The notes beneath the pieces are model-generated. The model saw only the letters and a list, made by a program, of their open reading frames with translations. It searched no databases and was not told the origin of the DNA. The translations under genes and the position numbers were made by a program. Source: Talpa occidentalis (taxonomy: Eukaryota; Chordata; Mammalia; Eulipotyphla; Talpidae). From it: a stretch of DNA of 64,000 nt. Below are positions 1 to 11,549 of this stretch, in pieces. The stretch lies in NCBI RefSeq assembly GCF_014898055.3, contig NW_023601212.1:43760329-43824328 (forward strand), given 5' to 3'. The stretch's first letter is position 1, and each line of letters begins with the position of its first letter.

Positions 1-444
1 GTGGCTGTTTTCTCAAAAGAAACAGGTGCTCCAGAGTAACTCATGTGACAATCAAGGTCCTGATAGCAATGAGCTGTCAGGCCAGGATTCCATATCCCTT
101 GAAGTGTCCTTCAAAACAAACGTGTTTGTAAAAACTATTTCTACTGCTTTTAGATTCCATTAGATTTTACTGTTCATTTATTTGTCACACTATCCCCAGA
201 GCAGTGTCTGCAGAGTCATGGCACAGAGGGGCTCTCTGGCTTCCTGCAGATGTGAGCAGGGCTGACTCTGACCCGCCTGCAGGGAGTGGAGCCCTGGAGC
301 CCCAGAATCAGGCCCCAGGGTTGGTCTTCCAGGGCAGCCCAGGCCTTGCTCTGCTCTCCTCTTGGAACCCTGAATCTCCCTGGCACCCCAGCATTCATGT
401 ACTGAGGGGGGATATTCTGCATTGGGGGCTTCACTTATACATCT

Positions 445-967
445 ATATCCCCCATCTCTCTGCCATCTGTGGCATCAAAACAAAACATCTAAGTTCGTTT
501 AATGGAAAGGAACTTCACTACAATTAGTGTGCAACAAAGAAAAAGGAAAGAATAAAGTTTTCCAAACCAAGCACCAAAGTCACCATCCCCTCGTGGGTAA
601 ATGTTCAGCCAAACAGGCTTGGCCCAAAGCAGGGCCTGAAATCTACCATGAGTCTAAAGCACCTCCTGGCGTGGACGCATAGAAAAGGGTGGACGGGGCT
701 GACAAGCCTGGAAGGAAAAAACAAAATCAAGATAGAAGCTGCCGTTGTCACCTCCACATGGATTTCTCACCCACGTCTGTGTCACCCAGTCCAAGGCCAA
801 GAAGCAAGTGCAGCTTCTCTGCCCCATGTGCCTCCCCCAGGTCTCCTTCTGGCTCCATCCTGCTTCCTTCCTCCTCAGCCTCCTCTCCAGCTGCTTCTCC
901 CTGCTCAGCATCACCCTCCTTGGCTGGGGCAGGAGCCCAGATCCTCCCCTGGTACCTCCCTGTTACA
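445..967. mobile_element. LTR-like element A (TGTTACA family), 5' edge lost
   Basis: This is one of three copies of a 600-770 bp repeat (others at 4,261-4,931 and 23,241-24,006). It ends in CCCTGTTACA like the copy at 24,006, and GTCC follows. The paralogous site in unit 1, near 18,150, lacks it, so it is an insertion in unit 0. The left terminus TGTTACAGGG is missing, so the start is approximate. An AATAAA lies at 551-556. Orientation is uncertain. Confidence 0.6.
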
Positions 968-1650
968 GTCCTCTCCGTCACCAGCATGTGCGTTTCGGTG
1001 GGTGACACCAGCCCTGCAAGGACGGGGAAGGCCCCGGATGTGCGCAGTTCTCTGGGCAGTTACAGGCAAGCACTGCTGCATACCCCCAGGTGAGACAGAT
1101 GTTCCAGCCCCCAGTGAGAGCCCGTGTCACCCACACAGACCTTCCCCCTCAGTGTCTCCCGTGCTGCCCCTTCCCTGCCCGGTCCTCTCTGGCTCCCCCT
1201 CACCCCTTTCCACTTCTGTCCCCAAAAGTTCCCATTTCCATCCTCTGCTTTCTTTTCCAGGAGTCTCCCCATCCTCCTAGCCAGTGCCCTGGGGGCTCTC
1301 CTAGGCCCCTCCCTTCCTCCAAAGGATGGAGAATGTCAGGCGATTCCCAGGAGGAGGGGCTTTCGTCCTTGGAAGCAGAAGCAGAAACATATTACAGGGA
1401 CCCTGGAACCTAAGTTTCCATCCCAAGAGACTGAGGCAGCCTATATATTTGGGGATTTGCCCAGAACTTAGGAACCAGTTATGTCCTGGAGACCACTGGA
1501 AACTAAAAATGTGGACACTGAAACCGACACAGACTTGGGCGCCCCCTGTGTGCAGATCCCTGTCCTGCCGCTGGGGGCCCAGGGAGCCTGGGGAGGGCCT
1601 GGCTGAGCGGGAGAAAGGGCGGCTCTGGGCTCCTGTGCTCAGCCCTGTGG

Positions 1651-1665
1651 CCACACGGGGGCGCT
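1651..1665 (+). promoter_or_regulatory. Candidate CTCF-type motif (unit 0 copy)
   Basis: CCACACGGGGGCGCT matches the known CTCF core CCASYAGRKGGCRSY at 13 of 15 positions. It sits in a short GC-rich island and is kept unchanged in all three paralogous copies. Binding is inference only. Confidence 0.35.
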
Positions 1666-1965
1666 GCCGCGCTGTTCCGGATTCTGGTGGAACCGCCAGG
1701 ACGGGGCGGGGGCTGAGTCTGGCAGAGTTGGGGGTCCTGGAGGGCGGCGTCCTGGGGGTGAGATGCTCTGTGAGGAGTCAGAGAAGCAGGGCTCAGAGGA
1801 GAGGAGACTCCGGAGCCTGCCCTGGGTGTGAGGTTTCCAGCTTTTTTCCCCAGAATCCCTCTCTCCCGTCCCTGGACGGTGATACCTGGGAGAACTGGAA
1901 AAGAGAAATTTTTTTTCTTCTATAACCTATTCAATATTGAGGGCATTTAAAAAAATAATATTTAG

Positions 1966-2236
1966 GGTCTCCCTGGTGGCACAAGGAGCTAAGACACAGC
2001 AGTATGAAGCTATCCGCAGCCACTACGGCATGAGTTTGATCCCCAGCCAGGGAGCTGCCCATATGGCACGTCAGACCTCTTCTGTCTTGCCGGCTTCTCC
2101 CCTCAGCAGTGTATTTCAGTACATCTGCCTGTTCTGCTCCCCACCCTATCTCTGGTGAATCCTCTTACCTCCACACTTCTGGCCTGCACCCCAGTTCTTG
2201 TATGCATAAATAAATCTTTATAAAAAATAAATTGAT
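1966..2236 (+). mobile_element. tRNA-derived SINE, diverged
   Basis: It begins with a diverged GGTCTCCCTGGTGGCACA head, has the body landmarks CTCAGCAGTGTATTTCAGT and GTCTCTGGTGAAT, and ends in an ATAAATAAATCTTT tail. It is flanked by near-identical duplications (AAAAAATAATATTT before, AAAAAATAACATTT after). The equivalent sites at about 19,410 and 47,260 are empty, so the insertion is specific to unit 0. Confidence 0.85.
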
Positions 2237-2383
2237 CTTAAAAAATAACATTTAAAGAATACTATTAGATTTATAGAAAAGTTGCAAAGGCAGTACAGTT
2301 CTTGTTTATCCCACACCATTTCCATTTTGTTAACATCCTACATGAATACTTTTATTTTTTACAACTAATGCAGCAATGTTGAC

Positions 2384-3247
2384 TGCCGCGGACCAGCACA
2401 GCAGTAGACGATGAGGCCGCCTCAGGGTTGAGAGAAGCGTGCAGGATGGTCAGGGCGTCGGTGAAAGAAATGACAAACAGACACACTTCAAGAGAGTGAA
2501 AATCTGAGTGTAATTTTCTTTGAGTTGGTGACCAGTATATATATGTTTTCTAAAAGTATAGGAATGGCGAACATCAGTGAAGAAATCAGCTTGCTTATAG
2601 GTTTAGCTTATCATTGACAGGGCAGTGATTTACATCTGGACCCAGGCACATTCCTAAGTAGCTAGGCTATTAATTTTTCTTTTTATTTCATGTGATTACT
2701 TTTTGTTTAAACTACTCACTACCACTAAATTACTATTTATTAGCACGGGTGAATTTTACTTTTCACAATGTAATATTTTTATCAAGATTAATGCTAACAA
2801 AGCTAAACATACAACAGAGAAATTATTAAGCTAACAGCTCTATTAATACACAGGGTTTGGTAACGTTTCATTTGAATTAGGCTAGTTATTAGATTTTGTT
2901 TGTTCTTTTTTAATCAGCAACCAATGACCTTTTTAGACAGAGAAAGAGAAAATATTTTAGAAAGAGAAAAGATTTTAGAAAGACAGTTGTAGTAGAATAA
3001 AGTTTGTGGGTCTTGAGAAGGTGAGATAAGTTTCCGTGTGGACAGCATTCCTGTAGTGGCTCCTGGTGGTCGTTATCTTTCAACAGGCATCCGTCTTATC
3101 TATGTCTTCAGGGGGTTTTGCTGTTCTCCCCTTGCTTCAGGGAGTTTTGCTGTTCTCCCCCTGTGAGCTGGTTCCTTGCCCAGATGGACCTAGGGACCGT
3201 GGCGCAAGCCATTAGCCCTAAAGGTCACTGCAGGGGGAGGTGCAGCA
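2384..3247 (-). mobile_element. Solo LTR, 864 bp, 6-bp target duplication (class II ERV-like)
   Basis: The element runs from TGCCGCGGACC to GGTGCAGCA, that is, with TG...CA ends, and is flanked on both sides by GTTGAC (2,378-2,383 and 3,248-3,253). Units 1 and 2 have an empty site here. A 6-bp duplication is typical of betaretrovirus-like (class II) insertions. I favour the minus orientation because the reverse complement ends in GGTCCGCGGCA, as I remember for artiodactyl class II LTRs; this is not proven. No internal retroviral sequence remains, so it arose by LTR-LTR recombination. Confidence 0.85.
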
Positions 3248-3462
3248 GTTGACATAATTACTAAACGCCATACTTTCATTAATTTTTGCTACTGTCCATT
3301 TTATGCCCATAATCCCATCCAGTTTGCCTGGATGACAGTTTCTCAGATTTTCCTGTTTTTATAACGTTGACACTGGTGAGGGGTGATGTTGGGGTCACAG
3401 ATGAGGGTTCTTGGGTCACCTCTAAGAAAAGCTTCACCAGAGTCCTCCTTTCAGTGGCCTGT

Positions 3463-3496
3463 GGGCGCGCGCGTGCGCACACACACACACACACAC
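3463..3496. repeat. Alternating purine-pyrimidine tract (GC)n then (AC)n
   Basis: A GCGCGCGCGTGCGC run passes directly into an AC-dinucleotide repeat. The unit 1 counterpart is a longer pure CA repeat (about 19,788-19,820). The unit 2 counterpart (about 47,658-47,671) is much shorter. The tract is length-variable and could form Z-DNA. Confidence 0.8.
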
Positions 3497-3575
3497 GGAA
3501 AGAAGAAGAAGCTGCTTGCACAGACACCAGCAAGCAAGAGGAGCTGCCCCTGGAGAGGGCGGGTGTGTGAGGAGA

Positions 3576-4179
3576 AGCCTGCAGGCCCCAAGCGGAGCCT
3601 TGGGAGCAGAGCTGCGTCTTCCCGGGGCAGAAAGGGCACTGAGGTAGTGTTCTAGTTGGGAGGGCTCATTCCTTTGTGGGAATGTTATCTGTCATTAAAT
3701 TAATTACTTCTATGGTGTGACTGGGCTGATTTGTCAGGAGCAGCAAGTCTCTGCAATGGCTCCATCCCCACATCCCAGCTCTGGTCTGCACCTCCTTATA
3801 CTTCCTGTAGCATCTGATGCTTGCTATAGCAGTTGGCCTGAGGCAATTTTCATTTCTATAGTTGGTTTAATAACTGTGCTAATCACTTCTACCCCCACCT
3901 CTAGTTTCTGGTCATGTGACCCCTCCACCCTAAATTTTCTACTCTTAGCCTCCATCAAGGAGCACTACTCAGGACTATTGTCCCTCAACTTAGGTTTGTT
4001 TTTGTTTTTGTTTTTGTTTTTGTTTTTTTGATTGGGACTCTGGGTTTAGGGAAACAGACCCCAGGGGTGCAGGGCCATTGTCCACTCAACACGTCAGTGC
4101 TCATCATGTCCACCTGACTCATCACTGATGGTTTTAACCTTCAATGCCAGACTAAGGCAGTGTTACCCATATACCAACT
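3576..4179. other. No gene seen; contains a (GTTTTT)n tract
   Basis: After unit 0 homology ends, I see no coding or RNA gene. A simple GTTTTT hexanucleotide repeat occupies about 4,000-4,030. The last part may already be degraded L1. Confidence 0.5.
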
Positions 4180-5590
4180 TACACTTGTGAGAATGACCCA
4201 CTGAAGGTTGTGGAGAAAAAGGAACTCTGGTACATGGTGGGTCAGAATGGAGACTGGTCCTGTTAGGCAGCAGAATGAGGGGTTCCCAGGCCCCTCAAAC
4301 CTGCGCACTTGACATGAGTTGTGTCATCAGCTGCATAAAGAAAAAACATATTCTAATGCATAACACCTTCATTAGAAAAGAAAATTAATACAAATTAGTG
4401 TGCAATAGCAAAAGAGAAGAGAAAGAATATAGTTAGAATAGTTCCCAAGTGAAGCACCCAAAGTTACCTGTCCCCTCACGGGTAAGGCCCAGCCAAACAG
4501 GCTTGCCCAAAGCAGGCCCACTGAGGCCCGAAGACCTGCCACAAGTCTAAGGCACCTACTGGTAGGACCCATGGGAAAGGCGCAGGAGGGGCCAGGCAAG
4601 TCTGGAAGGAAAAGAGCAAAGTCAAAATCCACAACAAGATAACAGCAGCCATTGTCAGCCTCCCTTGAGTCTCTCATGCAGGTCTTTGTCTCTTTCATGT
4701 GTCTCCTTCCATGTCCCCCAACTCCCTGGCACAAGTCCAAGCCTGAGGAGCAAGAGTGGCTTCTTCTTTGAATGTCTCTCTGCTCGATGTGCCTCCTCCA
4801 GTCTTCTCTCCCCATCTTGCTCCACGTCTTCCTCCTCTTCCTTAGCCTCTCATCCCTGCTCAGCCCCATCTTTCCTTGGGTGGGGCAGGAAACCTGGAAC
4901 CTCCCTTTTCTATGGATAGCACACGGGTACAGTCCTGCCCCTGTGGAGAACAAACGAAGGTTCCTCAAAATATTCAAAATAGACCTGTCACCTGGTCAGG
5001 GATTCCATTCCTTGGTATTTATCCAAAGAAGGTAAAACACTAATTCCGAGGAATATGAGCCTCCTATGGTCACTGCAGCACTGTCTACCATAACCAAGCT
5101 ATGGACACAACCTAAGTGCCCAACAGCCAATGAGGGGATAAAGAACACAAGCTATATACACAGTGTAATACTACCCAGCTGTGAAAAAGATGAAATATTG
5201 AATTTGCAACAACGTGGATAGATGTGGATGGGATGATGCTAAGTGAAAAAGTTTGAAGGACAAAGTTAAATACTGGATGATTTCATTCATATGTGGAATA
5301 AAAGGAGGCAAAGCAGGCACAGATGAGACTAAACCAAAACAAACTCTAGAAATATGAGTGCAAAATTGAAGCTATGGGGTGGGGTGAGAGCAGGAAACAA
5401 GGTAGGAAGAGGGCCCAATGGACTGTGGTGGAGGACTATGGATACTCTTATGTGGGTAGGAAATGATAATGAACATCTGAAGAGGGTGACCCTGTGCCTC
5501 TGCACACATGCAGTGTGTAAACCAATGTTACCTCAACTCAATAATACAATGAGGGGAAAAAAGAAAAGTTCTTAAGCAAAAGAAAAAAAG
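4180..5590 (+). mobile_element. L1 3' portion, interrupted by LTR element B
   Basis: The bases before 4,260 (GTTGTGGAGAAAAAGGAAC) and after 4,932 (GGTTCCTCAAAATATTC) are consecutive pieces of a degraded L1 ORF2 3' end. Later text (GGAATAAAAGGAGGCAAAGC and onward) looks like 3' UTR. The LTR at 4,261-4,931 splits it, so the L1 is the older element. It has no open reading frame of any length. Confidence 0.65.
4261..4931. mobile_element. LTR-like element B (TGTTACA family) with 4-bp TSD
   Basis: It runs from TGTTAGGCAG to CACGGGTACA and is flanked by GTCC at 4,257-4,260 and 4,932-4,935. It is inserted in an L1 whose sequence resumes on the far side. Its body aligns with elements A and C (shared ACAATTAG-like motif, GTTACCTGTCCCCTC, and a conserved C/T-rich right half). 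A 4-bp duplication fits a gammaretrovirus-like (class I) LTR. Confidence 0.75.
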
Positions 5591-8236
5591 TAACTTGTCT
5601 TCTCCATCAATCACCGGCCTCAGGACTTTGCCTTCGCCTCCTCATTGTCATGCAGGCTGAGGGGCTGATTTCCCACAAGGTCAGAGGCAGGAGGTGCAGG
5701 GACTCCTGTGGCTGCTCAGACACCACTGAGTAGAGACACTGCAGAGAGGGCAGCCCTGAGGGGACCAGAGACAGAGGGTCAGAGTAACCCCAGTGCTGAG
5801 TGAGGATATGGTTCCCAAGGAGAGGGGAGTATGTGTGCGTGTGTGTGTATGTATGTGTGTGTGTGTGTGTTTGTGTGTGACAGGAGAGACAGGATACACA
5901 ATATAAGATGATGGGAAGTCAATTAACATCAAGCACCAGAATAAATTAATTCAAATCACACACAGAGTAGAGAGTGTCAGAACAACACCTCAGTAAATAC
6001 AGTTCCACGGAGAAGCAGCTTTGAGCAGGACTGAAAAAGCATTAGACCTGAAGAAGAGGAGGAGGTTTAGAAATACTTCATTGTTGGCTTGAGGTATAAG
6101 GAGCTGGGCAAGACCTTCCTCCAGGCCCCGCCTACAATATGGTGGCACCTTCGCCCTGACAGCTCCTTCCCCCAAGCCCCAATTATTCTCTCCTTTGGAG
6201 TCACCATAGAAAACCCACTGGCCTCAGAGGCAGGGAGCACCATGGGCTGCAGCTACTTTCTCTCTAGACCAGAGCTGGAGGGAGCCACAAAGTGTGAGGG
6301 AGGAGTGTGTGTCCTTCTGGCCTGGCCCACGGGCAGGATTAGCCCAGGTCACCCCAGTTACTGAGCTGAGTCTTTGTCCACAGTCCAGGAAGGAAGGGAG
6401 AGATGTGGCAGGGTTTACCTCAGCTCCTAGGGGAAGGTGTAACCATAGGTGGGTGAACTTACGTTTCTTTCTCATTCTGGGGTTCTCCCATCTCCCCAGG
6501 GTAAGCCACCATGTGCAGTAGGGAGAGGATCTCAGATAAACCCAGGCTGGTTCCCCCACCTCCCTCCCCACTATAGTGTTCAGGATGATTCTCCTTGTAT
6601 TCATGGCCACACTGGAGGAGAGCACAGAAAGTTAAGTATTATTACTGTATTTGCTACTGTGATTAAAGGTAAGATTTTTTTTACTATAAATGCTCTTTTA
6701 TTTTGGTTGTTGCTGTAACAATGCTGTGCAATCAGAAAAAAAAAAAAAACCTGGGAGGGGGAGAAAGTGTTGAATTGCGTTTTCATAATGCCAACAATGA
6801 AAATAAGACAAACATTTGCATGGATTATTCAGTTTAAAGCATGACACTCTGTAGGTTGTCAGATCCCATGATCCCAGAGCAATTAATGACTGTGGGGAGT
6901 GAGACTCAGAAGCCCAGCCCAGGTCACACAGCGGGGGATGCAGGGCACTGACCTGCCCAGGGACCCCTGCTGTGGCAGCTGCAGTGAGGAAGGGTCTCCA
7001 AGCTGAAGAGTCTGGGAACAGTGTGGTCAAATCCACTGGAAACATCCAGAGTGAGGTTGGGTCATCTTAGTGACAGCTGCTTCACTACCAGCCCAGGCCA
7101 TCCTACTATTGATAAGTCAAATTTAAAAAATTCTTCCCTGGAGAGAACATGTCAGAGGAAGGCGGTGGTGTCCATGCAGGCCCTTCCCTCACAACCTGGT
7201 CCAAGGAGAGTCCCCGAGTGTCTCCTCAGGGACCTCTGCTGCCTCCTCTAGTGAGCAGAGGACTCACGTCATGGGGGAGGGACACCTGCCCTGTCACGTC
7301 TTCCCTCCTGGGGATGATGTGGAGAGTGAGCCCCCGAGCACATGTGCAGACAGCACGGGACCCAGCACAGGGCATGCTTTATCCTGAGGTCTCCTAGGGC
7401 CTTTGTGGGAAGGAACTTGAAATATAACTAGGTCTCCCCAGCTTCTTCTGGAGCTCCCAGAGGTACAGGGATGTGTACACAAGGGGGAGCCCCATCCAGA
7501 GTGAGGTTCTGTGTCTTAATTGTTTCCCCAAGAGGACATTTCCTGCTCCCTAGAAGCTTCCTGGAGTGGTTGGATATCTAAATAACATCTAAATACTATG
7601 AAAATTGAAGCCTCCGCCATCTGGGTGGCTAGCTCATCCCAAACCTGCCTTCTCCAAACAGGACCATGCCGTGAGAACATTGTATTGACAAGGTAAAGGA
7701 AGGCTAAGGCTTAGGGTAAGGCAAAACTTTATTCTTTGCTCCCTCTAAGGAGCCATGTGGAATGGGGGATGGTGAGAACCTGAGGTTTAAGGAAAACCCG
7801 GCGTTTGGAGATGACCTGACAGTTTGACTTATAAGTTATGGTTTTCAATAAAGAATATTGAACTTAAAAGAGTGTTTGTCAGTTTGTTTAATTGCCACTG
7901 TGTGGTAGAAACATCCATCTTGAAGTTGAAAAACGATGCTTCTGGTGTGCTTAAGTCCCTAAACTGATGTTTGCAGGAAATTTGCCTTTTCTTTCTTCTG
8001 GATTGTAGAATCAAGTGTGAGGTATCAACTTTCATTCCATTTTTTTTTTCCCCAGTGGAAAATTTTCTTTAATTCTCAAGCCAGGATTTAATAATATTTG
8101 AAGTTGCTGTCACCTGATGATTTTGGAACTGATTTCATCAACCTTCTTCATTCCAGTACACATTTAAAAATCCTTCATACTTAGAATCTTCACGCAGAAG
8201 ATTTCCTCTGTGAGGGGTGAGATAACTTACTCTTTG
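5591..8236. other. No gene recognised; contains a (TG)n microsatellite
   Basis: A TG repeat with interruptions lies at about 5,827-5,880. The rest is single-copy-looking sequence in this window. Short open stretches on both strands lack any recognisable domain, and I see no convincing exon set. Confidence 0.5.
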
Positions 8237-8251
8237 AAATAGAAAGTTGCG

Positions 8252-8514
8252 GGCCTCCCTGGTGGTGCAGTGGGTGGAGCACTGCACTGTGAAGATGTCT
8301 GCAGCCTCTGCAGTGTGGGTTCGATTCCCTGCCACCCAGGGAGAAACCCACATGGCATGGCAGACCTCTCCTGCCTTGCCTGCTTCTCCCCTCAGCAGTG
8401 TCTTCTGTCTGTCTGCCTGTTCTGCTCTCCGCTCTGTCTCTGGTGAATTCTTTCACCCTCCCAAGCCTCTGACTATACTCCAGTTCTTATATAAATAAAC
8501 AAATCTTTAAAAAC
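8252..8514 (+). mobile_element. tRNA-derived SINE with clear target duplication
   Basis: It starts GGGCCTCCCTGGTGGTGCAG, has an intact pol III B-box-like GGTTCGATTCC and ends in ATAAATAAACAAATCTTT. Flanks are AAATAGAAAGTTGC at about 8,237-8,250 and AAATAGAGAGTTGC at about 8,515-8,528. Confidence 0.9.
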
Positions 8515-8528
8515 AAATAGAGAGTTGC

Positions 8529-11500
8529 CTATATTTTCCAAAATTCAAAGCCTAGTTCATAAAAGGGGTTCAATCACTTCCCCCACCTTTCAAAAACACA
8601 GTCTCAATTCCTTCCCACTGCACGTTCTGGTTAGGAAGTGAACCAAACCATATTAAGGACAATTATAAATAAAAGACTTGAAACTGTGGATCAGAGGGAG
8701 GGATAGTGGAGGAAAGAAAATTGTAAATAGACAGCAGCATTCCTCATAGGGCCCAAATCAGCCTTTGGAACACAAAGCCAATTTAATTCCTTTTATTGTT
8801 TCTCATAAGTGAGATTTTTGAGGAAATACCAAACGCCTAAGAGTTTAGGACATTTTTTTTTTCTTTTTCTCCAAGTGGGAGTTGGAGTTACCTGATTTCA
8901 GCAAGGTTGGAGGATGGTGTGTGAGGATAGCAAGAGGTTCCAGTGGAGCTCAGATTGAAGTCCAGCCCTTGCTATGCAACTAGTGGGCTCTGCTCATGCC
9001 TTGAAACTTGTTTTCAAAAGGTAAAACTTCTATTTACTTCTATAGAGAAGGGTTTTATTTCTGGTTTCAGGAAAAAAAAAATTATGTGTAGATGTCTAAA
9101 GTGAGAAATACCACCTTGGCCCAAAGATCTATTTATTGTCTCATTATTTGTACTCCCATTTTTACTGTGTTTCTCTAATTATATTATGTAAATATCATAA
9201 TTCATTGTGAACAACTCAAACCATCTATAAAATATGAAACTTTTGAATATAAAAATATAATAAAAATTATCTTGTGATCTTACCATAATAAGCATTAATA
9301 TTTTGGTGACATTTTTGTATGCATCTCTTTACATATCTATGTGTTTTTACATAAACTGCATTTAGCATAAACAATAATTTTCCTGTGGATACCTTTCCAC
9401 ACCCATATCAGCAGCTTTATCCCCATCTTCATTTTCCCCAAGTAACACACATATCTTAGCCAGAAAAAAAAACTTGAGATTTTGCATGCAAATAGTTTAT
9501 TTGGGTTCATTACCATGGGAACAGGAAGCGTAAAGCAGGGAGTGGAAGAAAAGTTGATACCATGGTGCTTTACTGACCTGGGTACTGCCATGGGCAACTG
9601 GGGTTCAATCTCCCTGGGGCCCTCTAAGGAGCTATGTGGAATACACCTGAAAATTGTTCACCGATGGAAGGAAAGATGGAGGGACCTATTTACTCGCTGA
9701 TTTCTATCTCCTATAGATCGAGGGTCGCTGCATGGGCTATTAATTCCCTCTCCTAGGTTGTACATGAGTGAGCAGGTACCAGACTGGTTCAGCAGTCATC
9801 TCACAGAATGGCTTCAGAAAGGACCTGAAGCAGAAAGTGACAAATAAGGTGCAACTGGACTAAGGTGGTGGAAGGTTATACCTGCATGAAACTGCTCACT
9901 ATGAAACAATAAACTGTAACAGTAAAAAAGGTGAACTCAAGGGATAGAACACATGAGGCCTGAGAAATGTCCAATACAGTCTACTCCTTACACCACTTAG
10001 ATCTTCTCACGCCCTCTGTGGAGTCCAGTCAGTCATAGAGTCTTTGATGTGGTGGCCAGTGACAAGCTCGACAAAAGACTCAGTTAATGGGCCAAGCCTA
10101 CACAGATGCATGTGGTCACAACACCATTATTAATGTGCTTTGTCTCTTTCCCACACACCCATTCCAGATTCCCCTCTCCCTGGAGCAAACCTACATTCTT
10201 CATCCCTGCAGAGTTGGAGGCTGAGTCCCTTACCCCCATTAGGACATGGTTGCTGCATGGCCTGTTTGTATTTCTACTTGGCAAGAAGCCCCAGTTCTCC
10301 AGAGTTTCTACACGTGCTCCTTTCTTACTCCATTGTGCAGCAGCAATCCTAGCCCCTCATAATAATCAAGGTCAATTATCTTGAAAACGATCACAATAGA
10401 GTTCATTATGGCTCACTGGCTCAAGGAATATAAATGCGTAGGCAGTAGATATAACATCAAATCCAGCAGAACCTTGCTGGTACAAGTATGCCTCCCAACC
10501 TCCCACCTCACGTCCCTGGGAAGCCTCTAATCTAATAGGGTGAAAGGCGTGGGGTGAGAAGTATAAATTCCTCCAGTGCATCATTAGGAGTAATGGTGAG
10601 AGTGGCTGATCCTTCTTCACCTCTTAGTTCCAGGATCCACGCTTTCTCGATATTGGAACACAAATTATATATTGGCCATTACCTCAATGTGTATAACATA
10701 TGTTGAAAGCTGCCTTCCACCATCACAGAGTGTTTTGCCCAAGATAAAATGTTAAAAGTTTTTAATGTCTCTCATCCTTCAATTATGCTGTCAACTTCCA
10801 GGTGACATGCTGTATGGTTGAATCAGTGATTCCTGCAGACGCACTGCCAATGTCATACTTACTTCACCATAAAATGTGCCCCTTTTCAGAGGCAATGTTA
10901 TATAGGTTCTATGCTGGTAAATCAGGCAATCTGTTGGCTCTTGAATGGAGATGCTGGCAGTCAGGGAAGGGAATCTTACATCCAGAATGGATGTCAATTC
11001 TTGAGAACAAATCACTCTCCATAACAGGGTAAACAGGGTGAAGAAATCCACCTGTTACCATGTAGCTGTCTGGTCTACTTAAGTGATGTTATCACAGCAA
11101 GAGCTTGGCTGTGATTTCTTTGACTGGAAATCTGAGTATTTGCTAGTGACAGTGACTGATGAATCTCCCATGATGAGAAAAAACTCATGCTATTGGACTC
11201 AGGTATGATCAAATCACCCTTGATCTCGATTTCTATGACTTTCAGGGACTGTTGAATAAGCCCTGGGGTGACCAATGAGAGAGGCTGAGTGTTATCCACA
11301 CAAAGGGGACATTCTCTGTGGTAGGTGCTCTCTGAGGCGAGAACTAACATGAGACAAAAAGGTCTTACATCCTGTGTCCACTCCCATGGACAAAAAAGCC
11401 TCATTTCCTAACTTCCTTTGACGTTCATCTTCTCATCTTGCTCCTTCTTCAGCACTGAATCATTCAGAAAGTCACAAACCACTGCCAGTAGTCTATTTTA

Positions 11501-11549
11501 TAGCCATAACTGAGGGAGGTCAACATTGCCACCATTCAAATTAAGTCAT
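8529..11549. other. No gene recognised; possibly old retroelement remnants
   Basis: The sequence is AT-rich up to about 9,480 and of mixed composition afterwards. Around 10,000-11,450 there are several medium-length minus-strand open stretches of 70-109 codons without a domain I recognise. An antisense remnant of an old ERV internal region is possible, but I could not identify the family. Confidence 0.35.

Larger units (their letters stand above)
1..3575 (+). repeat. Unit 0: diverged third copy of a duplicated segment
   Basis: The stretch aligns by eye, in the same orientation, with 17,401-19,905 and 45,513-47,760. Shared landmarks are the opening GTGGCTGTTTTCTCA, the GC-rich block near 1,540-1,850, the run ending in TTGCAAAGGCAGTACA, and the CA-repeat near 3,470. 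Homology fades at about 3,575. It carries insertions that the other copies lack: an LTR-like element (about 445-967), a SINE (1,966-2,236) and an 864-bp solo LTR (2,384-3,247). More mismatches separate it from units 1 and 2 than separate those two from each other, so it probably split off earlier. I recognise no gene in it. Confidence 0.8.

Noticed and set aside
648..1280. Open frame of about 210 codons
   Set aside because: It spans the LTR-like element boundary at 967, is low in recognisable motifs, and is not open in the paralogous copies.
8252..8330. Possible tRNA gene suggested by A/B-box-like sequence
   Set aside because: The sequence is the tRNA-related head of a SINE, with SINE body, tail and target duplication following.
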